In this document: piece by piece, positions 33,150 through 45,668 of the stretch
How positions within the stretch are numbered: the first letter of the stretch is position 1
How the letters are laid out: every line of letters begins with the position of its first letter
The notes under the pieces: model-generated
The model's database searches: none
Told to the model about the DNA's origin: nothing
The model's input: only the letters and a program-made list of their open reading frames with translations
Translations under genes and position numbers: made by a program
Assembly: GCA_030077755.1 (NCBI GenBank)
Contig: JAQJZZ010000002.1
Location: forward strand, 2,046,001 to 2,110,000
Reading direction: 5' to 3'
DNA from: Filosporella fistucella
Lineage: Eukaryota > Ascomycota > Leotiomycetes > Helotiales
DNA: 64,000 nt

Positions 33150-33890
33150 TTTCCTTCAATGATGCCACAACCGCTGCCGCACCACGAATTCCGGATCTAA
33201 CAGCTCCCTCCATGTATCTTTTCCAAACTATAGAAGTCTCTGTCCCAATAAATGAACATCCCCAAACACGCTCCTAACCGCCAATCCAGCGTCCGAAGTC
33301 TTAATACCAGGAGGTATGACTGGACTTGGGGCACCTGATATCCACGGTTCTTTCACCCACTCTTTCTCGATCACGTTAATCGGCTCCAGAATATCCTTCA
33401 CTATTGTGCCAAAGATAGTATGGAATTGACTCGAAACCTGCTTTCTCCTTTCCTCTGCAGAGTATTTTGATCATTTCCGACCTCTTTCGCCAACTGTGAA
33501 GCATGTGATGGAGTACTGCTCATCTTCCTCAACACAGGTATCCCGCGAAAAAGAAATTGGACCAGTTTCAGAGCTGCAGAGTCCAGATAGATTTGCCTTC
33601 CTCCACCAAGTCTCTGAAAATACAAAAATTGTCTTGGCGTAGTACCCAAGTGTGGTTCTTTCGCTGAACTTTTGTTTGGCTGGAGGCAGAGGCGGTGAGA
33701 ATTCAATCCTAGAATACAGTGTAGTGGGGACAGAAACAATAACTATCCTGCAGCTGATACGGATTGCGGCTGTAGTTTCGACGATGCAACTCCCTGTTGC
33801 AATTTGCACTACCCTTCGCACAATTGATGAAAGCTTAACACTTCCTGGGTTCAAGAGGTTTGAAAGTTGGACCGAGAAGGTCTGATTGCC
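33150..33890 (-). pseudogene. Flavin amine oxidase (monoamine-oxidase family), C-terminal remnant
   Basis: The minus strand reads LNPGSVKL..., VIVSVPTTLYSRIEFSPPLP, ITCFTVGERGRK, then TGA (33471-33473) where relatives have Trp, then SKYSAEERRKQV, INVIEKEWVKEPW and ISGAPSPVIPPG. It continues through VFGDVH, where one base appears to be missing (33241-33262), to TETSIVWKRYMEGAVRSG. These are the substrate-domain and C-terminal FAD-contact segments of fungal flavin amine oxidases. The N-terminal Rossmann half is absent. One stop, one frameshift and truncation mark it as a relic. Its 5' break point abuts a second amine-oxidase relic on the other strand. Confidence 0.75.
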
Positions 33891-33911
33891 TAGCGCGTTG
33901 TCAACTTTTGA

Positions 33912-34223
33912 ATGATAGAGGTAAACCTCCAAGAAAATATACCCACCTTGCCGATTTCTCAGATATTGGCCTTGGAAGAAAAGGCGAGAAATGTTCTGGA
34001 AATTAACACAGTGGAGTGGACAAAGGAAGAGTCTATTGGCGGGGCACCAACATCTGCAATTGGCCCTGGTGTATTGAGGAAATACGGCGAAAAATGGAGA
34101 GAACCCTCCTTGAATGTTCATTTCGCAGGTGGAGAGACAGCTAATGAGTGGAAAGGGTACTTGGAAGGTGCAGTTGGAGCTGGAGAGAGAGCTGCTGCTG
34201 AGGTTGTTACGCTGCTGCAATAA
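33912..34223 (+). pseudogene. Flavin amine oxidase C-terminal fragment
   Basis: The open frame of 103 codons contains VEWTKEESIGGAPTSAIGPG, VLRKYGEKW, then NVHFAGGETANEWKGYLEGA and VGAGERAAAEVV. This is the extreme C-terminus of the amine-oxidase family, including the FAD-binding HFAGGET segment. Nothing N-terminal of it is present on this strand, so it cannot be a working oxidase. It is a different paralogue from the neighbouring minus-strand relic (AGGETANEW against GTETSIVW). The 57 codons before the match have no homology that I recognise. Confidence 0.75.
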
Positions 34224-35524
34224 GTCAGCAGTTGATTGTATCTTATTTTAACTTCCTTCATTTCATGCCATAGGTGGAGGATAGCACAGAAGACAAATTC
34301 TATCAGCCAATGCTGTGTAAAATGAGAATTTTGCTGGAATCACCAAAGTCCTCTCGTCTTCTCGTCTTCATCTGCGAATTTTGATATTCTTCAATGACAT
34401 CACCCGCTTCTTCTGAAACGCCCATACATTCTGATTAGAAAACCACCGATCAATGTTCATAAGCAATGTGTTAATCGAAAAACGGAAGTTGTAAAAGTTT
34501 ACAGTATGAAAATGTTGATGAACAAATGCTTGGCGAACATGAAGGGAAAAGAGTTGCTCCTTCCCAATCAAACCATAGTGAAGAGGCTCTTCACGGATAT
34601 ATGAGCGTGAAGCATAGGGCCGGAAGAAGTGATGGTGCAGGATCTTATCAGAACAGAAAATGTCGCTTAGCATTCCTCATCCGTCCAGGGGAGAGGGAGG
34701 TCTCAGTCTACCTGTAATAGTCACAGAATGAGATTTGTTGAAATGTTTTGAAAGTAAATTGTATACTTTATGATCGAAGATACGAATAAGGGTACTGTAT
34801 GTGACTATCACTGCAACGAAAGGTGCATAGCGCAGGGACGTTGATGTCACATGATATCTTGGTATATTTGGTGCTTCCAATGTCCAAAGCTAGAGGCAAG
34901 AATGCTTCGGGCGGTGAGACGGTGACCCTGGGTTACAGACAGTAATCAAATCCGCAGTACAGCAATCTAATGACTGGCGTCGTTGTGAAAATAGTAAAAT
35001 GCCCGTCCCGCTTGGCATCTCGCGATCTATTCATAAAATCTAAAAATTGAAGGGAAATTTTTCTAGTAGTGCACAACGTGTACCCGGGAATTTTTACTCA
35101 TAGTTTTCATTTTGGCAAGAATATAACAGGGAGATTGTGATAATAAGTACATTACACTTTATCATAAGTGAGTATTTGTAGGAGGTTAGATTGTAACAAG
35201 GCCCGCCAACATATTAAATTATTCTTTTAATATCTTATTTTCTGTTTAGTTGAACACAATTTCCTTCAGGAGTTTAAAGATATTTTAAGAGTAGGTAGAC
35301 CGAGACCTCAGTCAATTCGCTAATGCATAACATACAATCCTAGTCGCTGTTGCTGTAAAACGTCGTGTCAAACTGGATGTAGCTAACTTCAAGAGCAAGC
35401 AGAGCGAATCATAAGGTAAGGAAAGTCCGTTCATCATTTTCATATGTACATTTTCCTCCGCCCACCTACTTTTCTTCATCCAAATTCGTGCACATTTTTC
35501 AGGGAATATTCAAGCGTCCCATAC
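34224..35524. other. Gene-free AT-rich stretch
   Basis: No gene supported. AT content is raised, notably 35020-35300. Minus frames 34368-34673 and 34677-34880 show no family features. Confidence 0.5.
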
Positions 35525-37280
35525 TTATTTGGCTGGAGCCTGCGACGCCAACACAGCCTGTGGGTTCGAGAAGACTTGCTTAGGATCATATGCCTTCTTG
35601 ATACTAGCCAACTTTGGGTAATGAGTCAACCAGTATTGGTTGTGTGCAGCATCAGCGGTAAGACTGGTGTCGGCGTAATTAATGTACATTCCGAATTTAG
35701 TATCTGGCACTGTAAGATCGTTAGCATTTCCAAATGTTACAGACTTTGTTGTTGGCGGGCAAGGAGAGGTAACTTACTAGCTTTCTGGATAGTATCAACC
35801 CAGTTGTTCAAGAATGAGAAACCGTTGGATGGGTAGCTCCCGCTATTTACACGATCGTAGAACTCGTATTTGATAAGTGCATCTCGGTGTGCGTAAGAGC
35901 TAGATTCGGCTCCGAGCTTTGTGATGGCGGAGGTGGGTCCACCGTGGACATCAATGATGAGGTACCAATCCTGCAGCTGTCAGTTATTGTATGATAAGAT
36001 TAGATCAGCACATACACGACTATTAGATTTGGCGGTGTTTTGCCAGTAGTTCCAGAAAGCTGTAAGTGCTGCATCGGTAAGCCAGACGGTCATGAGACTC
36101 TTAGAGAACTAGGGATCATTAGCATTTTGTTCCACCGGCAGAGAAGTCTCACTGGGAACTGACAAATGTTTCATGCTAATAATATGACAGTCAGTGTCTT
36201 GACTCTAGTGGGATTATGACTAAACTTACAACATCGTAATCAAGAGGGGTAGAGAGCGACATATAAGCATAGTTGTTCAAAGATTGAATCCATCCCATGG
36301 TCGAGACTGATCCACTTCCTGAATACCCAATGGCTGACAAAAGTGGCTGGATGGCTGCCTTCATGGCTGCCTGTGTTCCATAGTATACTCCTTGCAATCC
36401 CCAAGATCCTGCGTTGATGAAAATACGCAGGTTCATCTCTTGAGGGCATTGTGTGCTATTGGCATATGCTTGAATCGCAGAGTGGATCTTGGCAGCTTGC
36501 GATGCGGAACTTGGTGTGATGGTATATGAGAAGACGGTGTTGGCGGAGGGTGCAGCAAATGTTTGGAATTTGTACTGTGTGATGATTCCGTATGACGCAC
36601 CAGCTCCACGAATAGCCCAGAAGAGATCTGGGTTGACGGTACTTGAAGCTGTAACGACAGTACTATTGGCAAGAACAACTGTTGCTTCGACCAGAGCGTC
36701 CATCGCAAGACCTTTGGTGTGGGAGCTATATCCGTATCCACCACCTACAACGTGACCTGCGACACCGACACTTGGAATAATTAGTGGGAAGTACAATTTT
36801 GCCATGAGCCATCACTCACCCAGGACAAGTACCATGACTGAATGCGCGTTGACCTTGATTGTAAAGCGATGAAGCAATATTGCCAAGTCTGCCACCAGTG
36901 CCAATAGAAGCAATGCCAGTAGCGCTGTCAACACTGACATCGGTAAACTTCTTCATGTCAACCATTAAATGACCATTTTCACCACCGAGCCCGTGAGACG
37001 CATAGCTGTGTCCGCCACCCTTGGGGCTGACGAAAACTCCAGCACTAGCACCGCAAGCGACGGCTGCTTGCACTTGGGCGACAGTAGATGGCTGCGCGAC
37101 CGCAATTGGCGTGTACGGTATTCTGAGGTTGAAGGGCTTGATTGCTAGATTATAAGCTGCTCCAGTAGGCACTGGTACACCAGCGGAGGACAAGCAATCA
37201 CCGACAGCTGCCCGCTTATCAATTGCATTTCCAGCAACCACCGAAGCAAGAACCAGAGAAAATAGCGTGGAGGTTAACAT
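35525..37280 (-). CDS. Secreted FAD-linked oxidase, berberine-bridge/glucooligosaccharide-oxidase type (AA7-like)
   Basis: Six exons, 37280-36820, 36770-36230, 36175-36164, 35970-35778 and 35709-35525 plus 36108-36016 between the third and the fifth, sum to 494 aa. A signal peptide (MLTSTLFSLVLASVVAG) leads into the PCMH-type FAD domain. PKGGGHSYASHG provides the histidyl-flavin residue and HGTCPGVGVAGHVVGGGYGY the cysteinyl-flavin residue, so a bicovalent flavin is expected. IRGAGASYGIITQYKF follows and the BBE C-terminus has YINYADTSL...NQYW. AA7 enzymes oxidise the reducing end of oligosaccharides to lactones with release of H2O2. The third exon is only 12 nt (HETF) and is required by phase. 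The gene is divergent from a secreted lactonase-like protein. Confidence 0.92.
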
Positions 37281-38285
37281 GATCAAGGTTGAAACGAAAC
37301 AAAGACACAACTACCTATGGAGATCGACACCACGATGTGTGACGGAAATGGAGCCAAACAACGGAGATTTATGCATACTTTTGAACCATCAGCACGGTAA
37401 GAAACTCTTGCCAAGAACCATTGATCAGATCACTTATCTCCAGAAACGGACGACACGGAATCTAGATACAGTGCTTGCATGGACTTGGCACCATTCACAC
37501 CCTCTAAGCCTTTGATCCGTACTGAAGTACCGCCTGCGTCGCGGGCTTCCGACGTATAGGTCTTTGCCTCAATACTTTACGAACTTATCCATTATTCCGG
37601 AAGACATATCAGGACATTTATGAACTGTAAGAGATATGGGTAATAAACGATGTGACGTACATTGAATCACGGGTCTGATATATCCTGCTGCCAATAGCTC
37701 AGATATGATTAGATCGGCGGTGCCAAATATACCGATCCGATCGACCCGGGGGTTTCTCCATATGTAAAACAAGCCTCGTGAGCATCTCATTTGGTAGGAT
37801 TCCCCAGAATCGCTTATCTAGACTCCCGGCACCATACGATGTGCCTGTTGCCCCTGACGGCTACCTTCCGCCTAATATAACATTGTGCCTGAATCGGCAA
37901 TTTCCATCCGAAGTTTGGGAAAAGAACAACCCTAATTCGAAATCTTGTTTGGATGATTAGAACTTACCAGGAACACTTGTGGGGCTGGTGAGATGGGGCG
38001 TTCTAAGAATCGCTCAAGACGAAACATATTACCCGTAACCCCGGCTGAGCATATTTGTTTGAGCCTATTGCAATGCCTCCGCATGTAATACTGGGAGCTG
38101 ACTACTTCCGCTTTCTGGGATTGGTTACCCCATGGGGAACGGTACGCCTCATGTAAACGTAACAGACTTTCAAGTAGAATTTCGTAGCGATAAATACGGT
38201 GAATGCCCTTCGATTTTGTCTTGTGTGACCGAGTTGTAATAGTTGATTTCCCATCCAAGACAAATCGAGCCTCATCTTCCTCATC
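37281..38285. promoter_or_regulatory. Bidirectional promoter of the AA7-like oxidase and lactonase-like genes
   Basis: The 1-kb spacer separates two divergent secreted-enzyme genes. SYGGRG-type CreA cores are seen at about 37747 (CCGGGG), 37804 (CCCCAG) and 37980 (GTGGGG). Such cores are common by chance, so support is weak. No intervening gene was found. Confidence 0.35.
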
Positions 38286-39465
38286 ATGAGAACCTCACTG
38301 TATCTCGGGCTCTTTCCAGCGTTGCTGGACGCTGCCTATGGAGCAAATATATTCGTTTCTCACTACAGTGGCACCGTCAGCAGTCTAACTCTGACAGCGA
38401 CGAGCAGCGGAGGTTATACTTTGGCTGCAAATAAGTCTGTGAGCATTGGAGGACAACCGAGTTGGCTGACATGGGACTCAACCTCACGTACACTGTACGT
38501 GTCCGACGAGGGGAACTCAGGGACGACTGTCACAGCAGTCTCAGCCGCTGCAAATGGTGGAATGACCCAATTGGGGAAATCCCCGGCGACTGCAGGAGCT
38601 GTTGCGAACTGCCAATACGGAGGTGGAAAATACCTCGCGAGTGTGCACTAGTAGGTGATCTTTGACACTCAGCGGGTCTAGACTGATCTTTGTCAGTGGT
38701 ACTTCCACAGTCTCGACACACAAGCTGCCACTAGGTTCAGCAGCACTTCAAACGATGAAGTTGACCATGAGTGCGAAGGGACCAAATTCCCGACAGGATG
38801 CCCCTCATCCGCACCATGCTGTTGAGGATCCCACCGGAAAATTTGTTTTGGTCCCTGATCTTGGTGCGGATCTAGTCCGCATATATAGCATTGATAGTTC
38901 CTCGGGAAAACTTACCGCCTGTGACAGTTATGTCTCGCCCGCGGGAAGTGGACCTCGCCACTTGACGTTTTGGGGCAAGAATATTGTGTATGTTGGGAAC
39001 GAGCTCGCGAACTCAGTTTCCGCACTCACGGTCACTTACCCGGCATCTGGCTGCCTAACCCTGACACGATTCCAAACCTTGACAACCATGGCTGGCAATA
39101 AGGCTGCACCTAAAGGGACCAAAGTTGGAGAGGTCCATGTTAAAGATAATTTCTTGTATGTCTCCAACAGACGGGATCTAAGCTTCTCGCCCAACGACTC
39201 AATCGCATCATTTTCATTGGACTCGGCTGGCACAATGACTTTCCAGCAACTAACTTCCTCGAGTGGTACATACCCTCGAACTTTCCAGATCAACAAGGCC
39301 GGAGATTTAGTTGTGATTGGTGATCAAACGACTGCAAATGTTGTGGTAGTCAATCGAGACGTTTCAACTGGACTTTTGGGAGCTCAGGTGGCTAGCATGA
39401 GGATCGGTGTGACGGGGAATGCAGAAAATGATGATGGTTTGAGTGCGGTGATGTGGGATGAGTAG
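38286..39465 (+). CDS. Secreted lactonase-like seven-bladed beta-propeller
   Basis: Two exons, 38286-38650 and 38697-39465, give 377 aa. A signal peptide (MRTSLYLGLFPALLDAAYG) is followed by repeats typical of the 6-phosphogluconolactonase/3-carboxymuconate-cyclase propeller: ANIFVSHYSGTVSSLTL, QPSWLTWDSTSRTLYVSDE and APHPHHAVEDPTGKFVLVPD. Then come GADLVRIYSI, GSGPRHLTFW, VYVGNELANSVSAL, FLYVSNR and YPRTFQINKAGDLVVIGDQ. The family opens sugar lactones or acts on muconolactones; secreted members are common in fungi and their substrates are mostly unproven. Because the neighbour is a probable lactone-forming oxidase, lactone hydrolysis outside the cell is a reasonable guess. The 3' end is 26 bp from the convergent acyltransferase gene. 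Confidence 0.87.
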
Positions 39466-39491
39466 ATGTACTTTTACAAGAAAAAAAGCCT

Positions 39492-41050
39492 TCAGAGGGA
39501 TTGGAAATTTACCTCTCTCGAGGTTCCTGAGTTCGACACGAGTTGTCTAGCAGAAAAGATATCCAGAGATATCTCTTTCCCTTCGGCAACGCAGTTCAGT
39601 GCGTATTCAATGTCTCCCCTCACTTCATCCACAAGAGAATCCTCAACAACACCGCATAACCAAGTGACGCTGATTGTGAGAGGGCCTCCGGTAGTACTTG
39701 CAACATTGAAGCTCATCGCAGCTCCTGTCAAACTGGCAGATTGGGAAAATATGTCTCTCTGAATTCTCCACTTGCCATTATTGCTTTCACACTTCAAAAC
39801 CCCCACATTTGAGATCTCATATGTGGACGAACGTGGCTTGCCAATCATTGAAGTGAACATCTTGTGCATATCCGAAACATATGGTATCATGCCTATGAGA
39901 TTGTCGCTCGGGAGACGATGCAGCTCGGTTGCCATAGCTTTACGGAAGTATCTCGCGATGTCCCATACCTGCACCATGACTTGGGCAGGATCTGGGGCGG
40001 AGCGTACTTTTGAGATAATTTCCGGGGAGAACGATATGTCCAAGCTGGAAAGATGGACACCGAGATCATCTGTAGGAGATATGCTCGACAAGTGTCTCAG
40101 AGAATATGGGGTAGTAGAGGAGAAACATGGAGCGGAAGGTATTCGCTTTGCCAAGGATAAAACAGTGAGACCATGAAGAAGACCGGTCAATGTAGTATTC
40201 TCCTTTTTGCAAGCGGATAGTATTCCCGTAACAGTGTTAGGAGATATTTGGATGAGTTTGACCTTCGTCCAATAGATTGCCAAGGGCTCTTCAGAACAAT
40301 CAGCGCCTGCCCATGGCAACACCGGAGCAGGGAGTAGCCATTTCGGTCCCATAGCATTCCAAAGTGCTTTGAAGAAAAATATCCATCCCACTCTGAAGCT
40401 GATTGCCTTTTCGACAGGCAGTGCCAAAGCAAGTGACTGCGGAACTTGCAAGACGTGATTCGCGAATGCGGGGTTTGCCATCGGATTATTTAGTGCCTCC
40501 AACATTGAACGGTGAAACACCAACCCACTGACTCCGTCAGCAAGAGCATGATGGAAGGCAAAAATGATATCAAAGCCAGCTCCTTTCGTCTCCGGCCACT
40601 TCAGAGTTGGAATGATGATAACCCTCCAGCCAGGTTGGGAGTCAAGATTTTGGAACAACTGCGAATGCTGGCATTCCAGAGCTTCTGTGATAGCTTCATC
40701 TTCGGTCTGAGATGGTTTCGGGAGGTGGTATTTAATGAGATTGGATATGTTGATCGACTCGAGACGAACGAATGAAGGATCCTTTCTGCCTTCATCAATA
40801 ATTCCACAACATAAAGCGCCATGTTTCAAGACGACTTGGGCGATGGCAGCCTCAATTATAGAGCCAAGGAGTTGCGGTTCTGTGTCTGTGCGATACCTGG
40901 CGGTATTTGCAACACATCTGTAATAACCCAAATTGTGTCTGGCCGTTGAGAATCTCTCACTTTCGTGGGGTATTAGATGCGGATATATCGGAGTGCGACA
41001 AGAACTTACAGATCTCCCACCGGCCGCAACATGTCCTTCTCGAAAGCCAT
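39492..41050 (-). CDS. Alcohol acetyltransferase-like protein (AATase/condensation fold)
   Basis: Two exons, 41050-41010 and 40959-39492, give 502 aa. The start MAFEKDMLRPVGDL joins over a 50-nt intron to ERFSTARHNLGYYRCV, recreating the conserved family N-terminus 'RPxGxLExFSTARHxLGFY'; reading without the intron gives a false longer N-terminus. The catalytic motif HHALADG sits near residue 160 (HxxxDG of the BAHD/condensation superfamily). The C-terminal half has STTPYSLRHL, a conserved DLGVHLSSL stretch and STYEISNVGVL. The family includes yeast Atf1/Atf2, which make acetate esters from acetyl-CoA and alcohols, and many fungal paralogues of unknown substrate, including metabolite-tailoring enzymes. 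Confidence 0.85.
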
Positions 41051-42429
41051 CCAGAAGAAATCGAATAGCCGAATATTTAGCTTCCAATTGACCGTGAATG
41101 TTGCTGTAGCTAATCAGTGAAACGCGTCGAACCGACACGTCAAAAAGTCCGAACACCTCAATAGATTGTGGAATTGTTAATAGATCTTACACTCTTTGAC
41201 ACCAAGCATCAGGAGTAGAAGAGTCTGTCGAGAAGGGATGAAATTCAAATCAAGGAAGAAATAGTGGCTGAAGGCAGCCTCGTGAAAGTGGAGCGCTTCA
41301 CTAGTGCCATCTCGTACATAAGCAAAATAGCATTCGTGTCATGTGATCATAAACTTTGTCAATTCCAAAACGTCCACAAGTTCTACCATTTTTCCTTCAT
41401 GACCAGATGTCTTTGAATCAACTTACATGTCAGCTCGGGCTAAGTAACTTTTAATTGTTTCAATGCTTTTTCTGTCACAGATTAGGGATTTGCATCTTCC
41501 GTAAGCCCTGCGAACTTGGTTGCGGCACAGTTCTGTACGCCAGCGGATTTGATTGCAGTCAGCGATCTCAGTACCTAAGCACCAAATGCCCTTTGCAGTC
41601 TACTGAAGTTACGGTGACCTGGCGTTTCGTTTGGGTTCCACGAAATTGCTCCGGGCATCATGATACTGCCTGCTTTGTGTCAACAACTGAAGAAGCCTCT
41701 CCACTTCGAGCTTGCTTTAACATCGTACTTTTCAAATCAAGAACGGCCGCTCTGTAACCTTCGGAGCGCCCCGAACTTGGCGTGAGCAACCCGTTTTCAA
41801 GCATGGTCTTTACATCAGTTCTCGCTGCATTAAGGAAGCTCAAGGAAGCATTCAAGCGTCTGCATGGTTAACCACAACCCTACCACTATTCCCTCCTGCT
41901 ATTCTTCTCACGTCGCCCGGTGCTACATCCTCCGCTGTTAAAAAGTGGTTGGATATATACGTATGACTTTGAAAGAATTAACCACGACTAAGAAAATCTA
42001 TTGCTTATCTTATGGCAAGCAATACATGAAGCAATACATGATGCGCAGTCCCGCTGCATTCTATTGCTTCCAAGATTCCGAGGGTGGAACATGCTGACTC
42101 TTACACCGCATAAACCCTGAAAATAAAGGAACCACGACAGACATTTTCATTCCGATTGGTGATAAGTTTCACCAACCAGGAACTCCTTTGGTGTCTTGAC
42201 CCACTATAAAATTCCCAATGGACTTGCGATGCCCCGCTCTCTTGAAATCGACTCTCTTCATCATTTCTATATCACATGATTAATTGTTGCTTCTGGCATT
42301 TATAAGCATTGATTTCCAATGTTCTTCTTGTTCGTATGTCCTTTGAGTTTGGGGACTGTAGTTCTTGAGAAACACTGCACTTGGGCCTTTTGAATTTCCA
42401 GTAGCTCGAGGTCTCCGATTTTGTTCAAT
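41051..42429. other. Intergenic region
   Basis: About 1.4 kb between divergent genes. TATAAAA lies at 42205-42211, 219-225 bp before the MFS start codon. No other gene seen. Confidence 0.5.
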
Positions 42430-44491
42430 ATGGCAGATAATATACAATTTTCGAATCTCTCTCCTATTCCTGAAGATGTCAAGAAAGTGGATTTAATTAC
42501 TCACCTACCAATCTCCACTTCCCCAGACACCCCGCAAAACTCAAAATCAGTCCCCGATGTCGATATCATCCCCAATGATGCACCAGTCAACCCTATTGCC
42601 AGCGGCACTCAGTACCCTACTGGCATAAAGTTCGCCATTCTCACTGCCTCCTTATTGCTGATGGTTTTTATGGTTGCTTTAGACACAACCATTATGGGTA
42701 AATATTTCCACTAGATCTTACGTCTCTTTTCTAAATTGCAGATTATTAACTTCAACATAGCAACCGCTATACCCGCAGTTACTACTCAATTCCATTCCAT
42801 CGATGATATCGGTTGGTACAATGGCGCATATCTTCTCCCAATCATGTCATTACAGCCAACCTTTGGGAAGATCTATACATTCTTCTCTATCAAATACGTT
42901 ATCCTTTGGGCTCTTCTCATGTTTGAGACTGGGTCTTTAATTAGTGCACTTTCGCCTAGTTCTTCGGTTTTCATTCTGGGGAGAGTTGTGAGTGGGATTG
43001 GGGCTTCAGCCATTTTCGGGGGTGGAAGTGAGTAATAATTGAAATATTTTCCCTACTTCTCAATTCCTGGTTCTCCTTCTGCTTAAGTTTTACCACACTT
43101 CTCATTGGGTATAAATTTTCGAGTTATAACACGCTGACCCGTCACAGTGATCCTTATCCAGCTAGCAGTCCCACTTCATCGTATCGCGGGCTATATTTCA
43201 GCCATGTCAAGCATGTATGGGGCAGCAGGTCTTACTGGTCCACCACTCGGTGGTTTCTTCACTAGCAATCCCCGACTTACATGGCGATTCTGCTTCTACC
43301 TCAATCTACGTTCGCTGCCACTCTCTTTGTTCTTCTTTCTCTTTCATTTTATCTCTAGTTTATACTCGTACTTCAACTGATTGACGTAGCTTTTGGCGGT
43401 ATATCCATCCTCTTACTTCTCTTCACATTCAGCGAACCAAAACGGGAGAATGTGAAACTTACTCTCAAGGAGAAAGTCAAGAAAATGGATATCGGTGGAA
43501 CGCTGCTTTTCATATCGAGCATGGTGTGTATGTTCCTCGCTCTACAATGGGGAGGAAACAGCATACCGTGGTCTGATTCCAAGGCTTGGGGATTAATGCT
43601 TGGATTTGGTCTTCTTTCCGTCTCATTCGTGTCTTTACAATTTTATCTCGGCGAAAAGTACTTGTCTCCTTCCGTCATTTCCAAAGCCAAACTAATTTTC
43701 ACAGTGCAACCATTCCACCCCGCGTTTTCTCAAACCGTAGCGCAGCTCTCGCACCAACGCTGGCCATTCTCATGGCAATCGGCACAAACATCCATACATT
43801 CTATCTGGCATTCTACTTCCAATCCGCAAAGGGACTTTCTGCCTCTGCATCTGGTATCCGCTCACTCCCTTACCTCCTCTCTGTCACTTTCACAGAGCTA
43901 GCCGTTGGCGCAGGCGTAACCTGGCTAGGAGTCTATCACCCATTCATGATTACAGGATCAGCGATATACATAGTCGGCTGCGCATTATTATGTACACTAC
44001 AAGTTGATACAGGTGAAGGAAATATCATCGGATATCAGATCCTCTCTGGAGTTGGATTTGGCTCTACACTTGCACTTTGTGCAACTGTTGTCAGAGCAAA
44101 TGTGAAAGATGAACATATACCCATAGCTGGTACCATAGCTTCTTTTGCTCCTGCTTTAGGCGGCACGCTAGCAGCGGGTGTAGGGCAGAACATCTTTCGT
44201 ACAGCTTTGATGAAGAGATTGCTAGAATCTGTTTCTTCTGCTCAAGCTACTGAGATTGTTGATGCGGGTGCTACAGGAGGAGTAGCCGTCGTGGCGAAGG
44301 AGTTGGAAAGTGTGGTGTTGGAGGCGTACAATTATGCTGTGAAGAGGACTTTTTTGGTGAGTGCTATTGTTGCTGGGATTGCGTTTGTTGGCACGCTTGG
44401 ATTGAAGTGGAAGAACATCAAGAAGAAGAAAGAAGAGGGAGCTGGGGCTGAAGAAGCCACTCAGGTGGACAAGAAGACGGAGATCAAATAG
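42430..44491 (+). CDS. MFS drug/metabolite efflux transporter (DHA2-like, 14 TM)
   Basis: Five exons, 42430-42697, 42761-43027, 43148-43309, 43390-43657 and 43705-44491, give 583 aa. A disordered N-terminus of about 60 residues leads into FAILTASLLLMVFMVALDTTIM. Splicing yields ATAIPAVTTQF (motif typical of DHA2), DIGWYNGAYLL, GRVVSGIGASA, YGAAGLTGPPLGGFFT (motif C region), LTWRFCFYLNLPFGG and ATIPPRVFSNRS, then six further membrane helices and a Lys-rich tail. It is a proton-coupled exporter at the plasma membrane, of the fungal group that exports toxins and drugs. The third intron uses an unusual GTTCGC donor but restores the highly conserved NLPFGG. Confidence 0.9.
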
Positions 44492-45668
44492 ATTCAGCTT
44501 GGATAGGGAGTTGGAGGACGTTTTCTGCTTTTGATATTCGATTGCAGGACAATTAGAACGATTGCAAGTATTTTCAATGGGTTTCTTGTTGGGCGTTTAT
44601 ATATCAGGCTGCTCAAGATAGCAGAGGAATGAGGAGTAGAAACTTTAAAAATATTGCCGATATCACTCAGTACAGGGAAGCTGGACATGATGTTCAAAGT
44701 TATCTCTAGCAGGCCGGACTATAAATGTCTCTTCAAGTCTCCAAATTCCATTTTCAAGATTTCAAGTCTATAGATCAAGAGAAATGCAAGATACACGACA
44801 GCGTTCAGAGAAAGTAGAGAGTGCGGGGTAAATGCGGGGTAGCTGATTTTGAAAATCCTCAAGCAATTTCAAGGCAAATTATATTAAGTACTCAGAGTCT
44901 CAGAAAAGGGTAACATTGAAGTAAGGGTGTAGGAATTGTTTCTTTTGAGAATATTTCTTGCATTGTTTGCCCTAGCGAAATAATAGGTTCCCATATGCTC
45001 TTGATCGCTCAATTCTGAGGGCGTGACCCTAATTTTGGCATAGTAAAGGTCTAACAAGAAGGGATAGCAAAGCTATTACGGTCGCCGGATAGATGGAGAT
45101 CTTTGCGAGCAACTCTTTTATAAGTCCTCGAATCGCTCAACAAATATCAAGACTCTTCCCCTCGATTGGAGGGAAATTGTCGGTTAATAAGGAGTGATAG
45201 CGGGGTACTCCAGAAGCAACAGATGCCTCCGGGACCATATTAGTACTATAGGAGGAAGACGGCCCGCTGCGGCGACGAAGTTTGATACGGTTGTTGAATA
45301 GTTGTACCTATCACACGACGAGAATATGCGGCAGATTATGTGATTTGATTTTAAACTTTGCATGGGTGCCGCGGATGACATGGGCACCACGAGGATAGCG
45401 TCAGGGGAAACATTGAAATTTAGGCCCGAAGTCCCTGAATCCCGATTCTGTGGAGGTTTATTGGTTGAGAAAAACTCGAAAGAAAACCCTCTCGTGTCTC
45501 TCTTAGAGATTCGGTGATGGCGGAAACGGAATCGCTGATGGAACTGGACCGGAAGTTTCTTTACAAGTGTGTACATAATACTGGACGTTGCACCCAGAAT
45601 TGTAGGTTTTAGGACGGAGCTTTTTCGAAATAATTCTTATCAGAAATATTTCTGGGTCTTCATTTAAA
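44492..45668. other. Intergenic region
   Basis: No supported gene; the minus frame 45184-45576 (130 codons) has no family features or good start context. Confidence 0.45.

Noticed and set aside
45184..45576. 130-codon minus frame
   Set aside because: No recognised motif; Arg/Ser/His-rich as in chance frames.
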